64,000 nucleotides of DNA, taken from positions 27,991,513-28,055,512 of the forward strand of contig NC_081545.1 of NCBI RefSeq assembly GCF_901000735.1. Reading direction: 5' to 3'. Below are positions 57,792-64,000 of this stretch, one piece after another (the first letter of the stretch is position 1; each line of letters opens with the position of its first letter). The DNA comes from Corylus avellana (Eukaryota; Streptophyta; Magnoliopsida; Fagales; Betulaceae). The notes beneath the pieces were generated by a model that searched no databases, was not told where the DNA came from, and saw nothing but the letters and a program-made list of their open reading frames with translations. Both the position numbers and the translations under genes were made by a program.

Positions 57792-59873
57792 AAAGAGGAG
57801 GTGGATGCCATTCTCATTCAGTGCGGAAGGCTTAGCCGGAGCTCCTCCGGCAAGGCGGCTTCCTCTTCCGCCTCTGCTTCTTGTGACCGCGGCAGAAAGT
57901 ACTCTGGCTCCAAGAGGAGCTATGACTTCGACCGCTGGGAGAACGAGGTTGCTGCTGCTGATGTCATCGAGAACAATGATGACGTGGGTGACGAAGACGA
58001 AAGACGACAACACCACCGACAACGCCACCGCCAATCACCGAGGCCTTCTTCTTCTTCTCAAGGGAGGAGAAGAACACCCAGCAGGGAAAGAGACCAGCAA
58101 CAGCGCTCCAGCAGCAGGGAGAGACGAGTGAGTCGATCTCCGGGTAGACGATCATCTGAGACCGGCGGCGCCACTCCTGCTACAGCAAATGCTGCTAGGA
58201 ATGTTAATAAGCCTGGAAAGATGGTCTCTGTCCCTCCTACTGTTTCATCCTTGGTGATGGATAAGAGCAACATTGGTGGTGGAGAATCTGCACCAGCCAC
58301 TGCTGTCAAGAGGATTTCTGTCAAGAGAAATGCAGGCAACGAAGCAGTGACGGTGGGTTCAAGGAGTGCTGCATCTCCCCGCTCTCAGTCTCCGGCTAGA
58401 GCAAATGCAAATGCTAAGACGTCCAACGACAATCAGCAACAGCCGTCGCTTAGCCGCAGCTCTTCAAGGAAAGCAGAGCAATCTCCTTACAGAAGAAACC
58501 CTTTGAGTGAGATCGACCCCAACTCCCTCGCATATCCACAACCACTGAACAACAACAACAATAACAACAACAGCAAGCTTCAAAATAGAAACAAAAAAGA
58601 AATTGAGGGAGACGACAGGATTGTTCTCAAGGACTCCACCAAAGTTCTGAATCAGGTCATCATCACCTAACCTTTCCTACTCTATCTAATATATGCACAA
58701 TTGCTTCTGCATTTCTTGTTAGAATATAAATAAAATAATTAAATTTATCTCTCGCTATCAACTTAAACTTTTAGGATAATTTCACCAACTGATCTATAAG
58801 ACTACTCCTAAGAAATAATTTTTGCTTGCCTTTTGTGTTTGTTAGCTGAAGAATAGTGGCTTCATACTTCATGGTGTCAATCAAATGTACATATTATTAA
58901 TTATATCATCTTGCATTCTCCAATGCAGAAACCAAATGCTGAGATGATAAACAGTAGCAACAACCGAGCTGTTGCTCAAGGGACTAATTACAAAACCAGC
59001 AGCAGAGGTACCCTGGACAACCAGGCTGTGACTGTAAATTGCATACAGAAGGAACAGCAGCAACTGATTGTGGAAGAGGCCGGCCATGTCACCATTAAAA
59101 CGGTGGTGGCCTCAGGTGCTGAAAGCCTGAAACCCCAGACATTGACTAGAAGCAGGTCTTCTAGGAGATCCCGAGACCTTGACCTCAATCCTGAAATTCT
59201 GTTGAATCCTAATCCATCATATACTACGATGTTGCTTGAAGATATCCAGAATTTCCACCAAAAGAACATGAACCCAACTTCGATTTCTCTTCCACCTTGT
59301 GTCACCAAGGCCTGCTCTATCATGGAAGCTGTTGCTGACCTTAATTCCACTACAAGCTCTAACCTGTCATGTGCTTTCTCTGAGGACAGAAAAAGCCACC
59401 CAGCATATCAATCTAACAGTAATGGCTACAATTATTCTTTTGTTGCGAAGACAGTGGCAGAGACCAAAGACCCTTTTATAGAGTCCGAGGTAGCTGTCAC
59501 TGATGATGTAACGGAGCCGAGCTTTCACAAGTATGTAACAGTGAGGAGGGGTGGAGGAGACATGGAGGACCAAGAATCCTCAGGTAGCAATAGTTATGTT
59601 GGTGGTGGTCAACAGAATTGGGGCTTATCTTCTTCTTCATGGGAACCCAATTCAGCAGATTCAACAGATTGCTGGACTTCAAGATTAAACACAAGAGACG
59701 AAGATCAAAAGAGTCCACTGGGCTTTGAGGGGAATTTTGGTGAAGCTAGAAAAAGATTGAGTGGGAAAAAGAGAGACTGTGATCACCAGCAGAGTGGTGG
59801 GATTGGGCGTGGCAGGCTCGGCGTTACCAGAGGTCCCCATTCAATCCCTGTTGCAGCTGCTGCATCTACATAA
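57792..59873 (+). CDS. Ser/Arg-rich protein, At1g65710-like, copy 2, 5' truncated by a gap
   Basis: Exon 1 enters from the gap at the codons for KEEVDAILIQCGRLSRSSSG and ends at 58655. Exon 2 is 58929-59873, and the intron and stop match copy 1. The N-terminus (about 144 residues in copy 1, including the MGGCFSKKK lipidation start) is missing because of the gap, not because of mutation. The frame is fully open. Differences from copy 1: four extra Asn codons (eight N before SKLQNRN instead of four), Val to Ala in RAVAQG, and Pro to Thr in RLNTRDED. It is probably the other allele of the 50862-53363 gene. Confidence 0.85.
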
Positions 59874-60908
59874 GTGCAATGAATGACTTTTCCGTTTGGT
59901 TATTGTACCGTTGATTGGGGATGAGGATTCTTCCGTTTGTATTTTGGGGTTGCAAACTTGCAACCATTCTTTCTCTTTTTTATTTGTAATTTTTACTCTT
60001 TTAAGTGTCATTCTTCCCTTCACAATAGATTTCTCCGTTCACATTGTTTTGTGCAAATTTCATGCTCAAACCACAGATTATGGGGTCAATGAGAACTGGG
60101 ACCTAGGGCCTTTTTGTTGTCTACAGGTTGCCAAGATATTACAGGCTGAACCATGTTTCTTCACCAGCCAAGTGTGTTTAATGTGACAGGGAATGTGATA
60201 AACAAAGTGGCATCTCCGACATATATTTGTGAATGCATGTACTGACTAGAAAGAAAAAGTGCATATCTATGTCCATTATATTATAAACGAGAGAAAACCA
60301 TTTTTGAGCAAATGAGTTCTATATACCCGTTTCTCTATATTTCCATTCAAGTAATGCTATATACTACACTAATATCCCATAAATATCCACTATATTGACG
60401 TGACAGGATCCAAGGTGGTGTGGTATATAACAATTTTCTTTCCAAAATAGATGTATCATTTAAATTCATGTTTGGCATTTTCTATAGTGTTGAATGATCT
60501 CAAAATGTATTTCCTTTCAAAATCATCCATGTGAAAAATTACACCAATTTATGAACAAACTCGAGTCATTTTCAACAGATCGTGCTAGAGGGCCCTAGAA
60601 TACCTTGAACAACTGCTTTCTTGTACAAATAATATCAAAGGCATATTACCCTGAACCTTCCCCAAGAACAAATTCTCCCATGGGTTAGGGCTTGGGGCTG
60701 AGTTAGGCATCAATGAGCAATCTGCCATGACACCAAAGCTCTGAGAGGATAGGAATGCATCTGCAACATGCATGGTTTATTCAAGTGTATGTGTATACAT
60801 ACTACAAGCATCTTCAAACCCCAGTCATGAAGATCAGGAGCTAGCCTGCAAGTGAGCCTTGCCTTCCTTTTGTTCACATGTTAAATCAACCTGTATTGAT
60901 CATATGCT
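59874..60908. other. Spacer between the Ser/Arg-rich gene and the WAT1-related gene, copy 2
   Basis: Carries the 3' UTR regions of two convergent genes, one unit of the segment that is doubled in copy 1, and the foldback at 60355-60432. A short stretch (GATAAACAAAGTGGCATCTC, about 60197-60216) differs from copy 1. No gene recognised. Confidence 0.55.
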
Positions 60909-63654
60909 TCATTCCACAACATTCCTGTAGTTAACCATATATATTGCAACCAAGGTAACAACTGCCCCAACTAGTTGCACGGGTGAGAAGGTTTCACCGA
61001 GATAAATAAACCTGCAAAACAAATCAATGGAGCACAAACAATTCTAATTCATAAAATACCAAAAAGAAAATGAAAATAAAAAATAAACAGTAATTAGTTG
61101 CGGGTGTGTTTCACCTTATTCTTAGTTTCTGAAATTTCTTTCAAAAAAAAAGCTTGATTTAGATTAACATTTGATAGCCTTACAATTTCCTCTTCCTTTA
61201 ATGGTTGGATGGCCTTACCCAAAAATTGATGCAAACATGGGGGTTAGAAAGGTAAAGGAGCTCAGCTTTGTCAAGCTACCTGAAATACATTAGCAAGGCC
61301 ATATCAATTCCAAACTAGGGGCTCAAAATCAAGTGTGGAAGGTGTTATGTGAACACAAGTAAATTAGCAATGCATCAATCAAATGGCTCACAGCCAGGGG
61401 CAATTGCCCCCACTAAAGTTCAAAACAAACGGCAGTATCCATACAAAAATTATTGGGTGATTTTGATGATTGGACTTGCTACTCTTACTATTATGAAACA
61501 AATTTGCGAGCTTAGAATAAGCATGGATTAAATATTGTAGTCACATTTTAGCAAGATTACAAATTATTTTCTTGCATTTAGATGGCCTAGAAATATATTA
61601 CCTCATGGTCAAAATAGTGACACAAAAAACCCTTTTTACCAGTTTTCTCCAGATTTCTTCTCAACAGCAAAGCTTAGAGTTGATGGGAACCGAAATTTGT
61701 GTCTACTCAATTTTTTTAGTAATTTATTTTTGTCTATCTTCTTTACTCATCCAATTATTTGGATTGCTTAGCTGCACTCAAGAACCATCTGGGTTCCATT
61801 GCCCTTTGGTAGCAACCATTGTTACAGTAACAATTGTCTACAGATTAGGCTATTTTATACCACTTTTTATTCTAAGAGAAGAGTATCTGAAGGTATAGTG
61901 AAAGGCTTGATAGCTGGATGTTACAACTTACTATTATTATTATTGTTATTGTTGTTGTTGTTCTTATTCTTACTATGCTTATTACTTGTTCCACTACCCA
62001 TGTACAAAATAAGTGAAATCCAAAATTTAGTCTAGGTGTTTTCACTTTACCTATAGTAAAAAGGAAAATAAAAATGATAAGTTGGATATTTCATGATTTA
62101 TTTGAGATTATCTAAATTGGATCTAGTTACAAGAGGATGTGTATGATATTTAGATAAACATCCACATGGTAATAAAAGATAAAAAATAAATTATAAGAAA
62201 TTGACCCCAAGGGGGGGGGGGTAAAGAAGAGGGGAATTGAAGATTCGAACTAATGAGTTTTGCTTAATGAGGTGTGGTTCCTAGTTGATTAAGCTATCCC
62301 TTGAGGTTCACAGAGTAATAAATTATTATAGAAAAAGCCAAAAAAAAGAAGAAGCAAAGAGTAAATAGTAAATTGCTTGCTGTTTTCATCAATTTTGTGC
62401 AACTAGATTTCAACATAATGATGCATGAAAAAAAAAAAAAAAAAACTGAGACAAATATGGGACAACACAGGCCACTCATCTGAAGTGCAGAGGTTGACAA
62501 ATAATAATAAGCTTTGATAGACCAGCTTTGCTACCATGAAAGGTTTCCACAACTAGATTTTAACAAGAAAGAAAGTTAAAGAATTATTCAAATCCTAAGC
62601 ATTAAGGATGTAAAATGATTTATTTGTCTATAAACGAGTAATATTACTATAAAATATTCATTGTCCATTATCTAGTGTTCCCCACTAGACAAATATTCTA
62701 GCTCTGCAAATGATTGCAGCAATATTAATGCAAACAAACTATTTTGATTGTGAAAAATTATATTTGACTTGAACTGTATAGAAAGAAAATAACAATGCCC
62801 AAAAGAGAGGAAAGTAGAATTCTAAATTTCAAGATTAAAATATGAGGACAAGATTGAAACAGAACAAAAATTTAGAGACGACCTTTTGTTGCACTGTAGA
62901 AGTATACACCATAGCTGACAGCACTTCCAAAAATGGAGGTATAGAGGAGCGCCACCACATCAGTAGCAGTGAACTCTTTAAGACTCCCATTGACAACAGG
63001 ATCATCATTAAGAATGCAGAATATGACAAGAGGGAGACCACCAATAACCATGTGCTGCAACAAAATAATGTGGATTAGTCCTCCCAAGCTCTATTCTTTT
63101 CTTTAGAGTATTTCATGTGGAACATCCTAGAACATTCCAAACACAAATATATTACGCAATTTATGAGAATCATGCCTCACATGAAATTTAGAAACTAAAG
63201 AGCTAAGAAACAAATCCCACCAATCCTGTTCTTTATAAAAAACACATGCTATCTACTAATTAATCAAAATCTCAATGGTATAGAAACTTATAAAAAAAAA
63301 AAAACAACTTTCTCCAAAATATTATCAATACTTGCTAAAAGGAAAAATGAAGTTCAGAATTAAAATTTAATCTTTATTTACTATTAAAGCTAAAAAGCTC
63401 AAACAGGATCCATCAAACTTTCAAAGCTGCTATCAGCAATGATGGGATGAATATTAGATCATAATAATTACAAGTAAATTGCTATGTAAGATGGCACAAC
63501 CTACCCATCCAGTTGCCATAACAGGATCAGAGTACTTTGAAACCCAACGGACCATGACCGTGCCAATTGCCATGCTCTGAGCTGCAAGAAGCATCCACCA
63601 CTCCCCACTTCCCCACAGTGAAAAGTTACTCGTATCAAAAGCAAGTGCAGGCAC
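60909..63654 (-). CDS. WAT1-related / EamA-family transporter (At3g02690-like), 3' part of gene
   Basis: Minus-strand exons: 63654-63505, 63054-62883, 61279-61219 and 61011-60909 (stop TGA at 60909-60911), with compatible phases. Upstream exons lie beyond the window or were not recognised. The 161 residues seen form the second EamA repeat: SLWGSGEWWMLLAAQSMAIG, MVRWVSKYSDPVMATGWHMV, the DVVALLYTSIFGSAVSYGVY segment, then LTKLSSFTFLTPMFASIFGF and LVGAVVTLVAIYMVNY, giving about five membrane spans. These blocks match the protein annotated in Arabidopsis as chloroplast WAT1-related At3g02690. The substrate is unknown. The 62883 donor (AAAAG, GTCGTC) is weak but required by the protein match. The last two exons are also present as orphans in copy 1. 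Confidence 0.88.
61280..62882 (-). other. Intron of the WAT1-related gene with SINE and simple repeats
   Basis: 1.6 kb intron holding a TTATTATTG/TTG-type tract (about 61929-61965), an 11-12 base G run (about 62211-62221) and a tRNA-derived SINE remnant on the minus strand (62205-62312). Confidence 0.7.
62205..62312 (-). repeat. tRNA-derived SINE remnant, minus orientation
   Basis: Read on the minus strand, GGGATAGCTTAATCAACTAG resembles a pol III A box (62284-62296 core) and TAGTTCGAATCTTC (B-box core at 62241-62250) follows after about 34 bp. The 3' side then runs into C- and AT-rich sequence. The body resembles plant tRNA-related SINEs and is not a functional tRNA. Confidence 0.65.
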
Positions 63655-64000
63655 CTGCAGAATAAGCTCAGCATCATACACAAGCAATTAGGGGCAAGTC
63701 GATAGGTTTCTAGAAAATCATAGTTGCTCAAATAGCAGCCGTAAGTCATGAAACTCTTCTAAAGAATACTAACGGAAAGATTAACGATAAAATTTGTATA
63801 ATACATCACATTACAAAAAGTGAAGAGAGAATCGATGGGTGCTTTGATTGGGATTTCTGCTCAGACGAAGCAGGAAATGTCAGAAAGGGTGGGGGGATTG
63901 AGATTTGATAGGCTTAACTCATCAAATCAAAAGCAAAACCATGAGATGTCAGTCCATTATGAAGAAATGAATTGACAAATTTCATTGACATTTATTGCGT
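63655..64000. other. Intron/upstream sequence of the WAT1-related gene at the window edge
   Basis: After the acceptor TTCTGCAG at 63655 no further exon of the EamA gene was recognised. The two overlapping minus-strand ORFs here (63454-63687 and 63501-63749) are the real exon plus intron read-through and its frame shadow. Confidence 0.5.

Larger units (their letters stand above)
57792..61800. repeat. Duplicated segment, copy 2 (starts at an assembly gap)
   Basis: Counterpart of 51294-55470. The offset is 6498 bp at the start, 6510 after a 12-bp coding insertion, and 6329-6330 after the 3'-flank indels. At 61800 copy 1 stops because of its gap, while this contig continues into unique sequence. 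Confidence 0.95.

Noticed and set aside
50862..59873. True tandem gene pair of Ser/Arg-rich proteins
   Set aside because: The duplication boundaries coincide with gaps and divergence is at allelic level. Treated as probable assembly duplication, though not proven.
62835..63087. Three overlapping ORFs on both strands at the WAT1-related exon
   Set aside because: Only the minus frame beginning HMVIGGLPL continues the EamA protein between valid splice sites; the other two are frame shadows.

Overview
This is a stretch of eudicot nuclear genome, probably from a woody species. The evidence is spliced GT-AG genes, long AT-rich intergenic DNA, microsatellites, CACTA, copia, LINE, SINE and MITE sequences, and plant-specific families (NAC, WAT1-related). 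It is a draft scaffold with four 100-N gaps (4138-4237, 12055-12154, 55471-55570, 57692-57791). No prokaryotic feature, CRISPR array, rRNA or tRNA gene was seen.

Layout. 1-17856 is transposon territory. A truncated CACTA (En/Spm) element 'A' starts at 654 and runs to the first gap. A half element 'B' of a second CACTA family runs from the gap to 9132. A boundary-complete CACTA element 'C' lies at 11253-17856 and is flanked by TAA/TAA. All three carry TNP1-like (Ptta/En/Spm) genes, and all three are broken by stops or a frameshift. 19272-22768 (minus) is a NAC transcription factor gene, a BEARSKIN1/2 ortholog (root-cap maturation). 23.0-29.3 kb is gene-poor, with MITE and SINE remnants. 30.44-36.25 kb is the eRF1 translation termination factor gene, with a long 5'-UTR intron and an intronless 437-codon CDS. 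38633-48581 is a 13-exon gene for a membrane metallophosphoesterase of the Cdc1/PGAP5 (MPPE1) class, with copia and LINE remnants in its introns. 50862-53363 is a two-exon gene for a Ser/Arg-rich protein (At1g65710-like) with a predicted lipidated N-terminus. Next come the last two exons of a WAT1-related (EamA) transporter, a gap, a 2.1 kb orphan contig, another gap, and then a near-identical second copy of the Ser/Arg-rich gene (5' truncated). The WAT1-related gene follows on the minus strand and runs off the window end.

Main interpretation points. (1) The 51294-55470 / 57792-61800 duplication begins and ends exactly at assembly gaps. It strips one gene of its 5' part and leaves orphan 3' exons of the other, so it looks like two alleles of one locus left unmerged rather than a true tandem duplication. 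(2) Two unrelated-looking CACTA families both use arrays of ACGTG-centred dyads as subterminal repeats, and both have a minisatellite just after the TNP1 stop. (3) The eRF1 promoter/exon 1 is bracketed by two diverged direct copies of a ~0.75 kb segment. (4) The PGAP5-like gene uses a GC-AG intron. The host genes are functionally unrelated neighbours, as is normal in plants. I did not find a convincing new multi-gene system.
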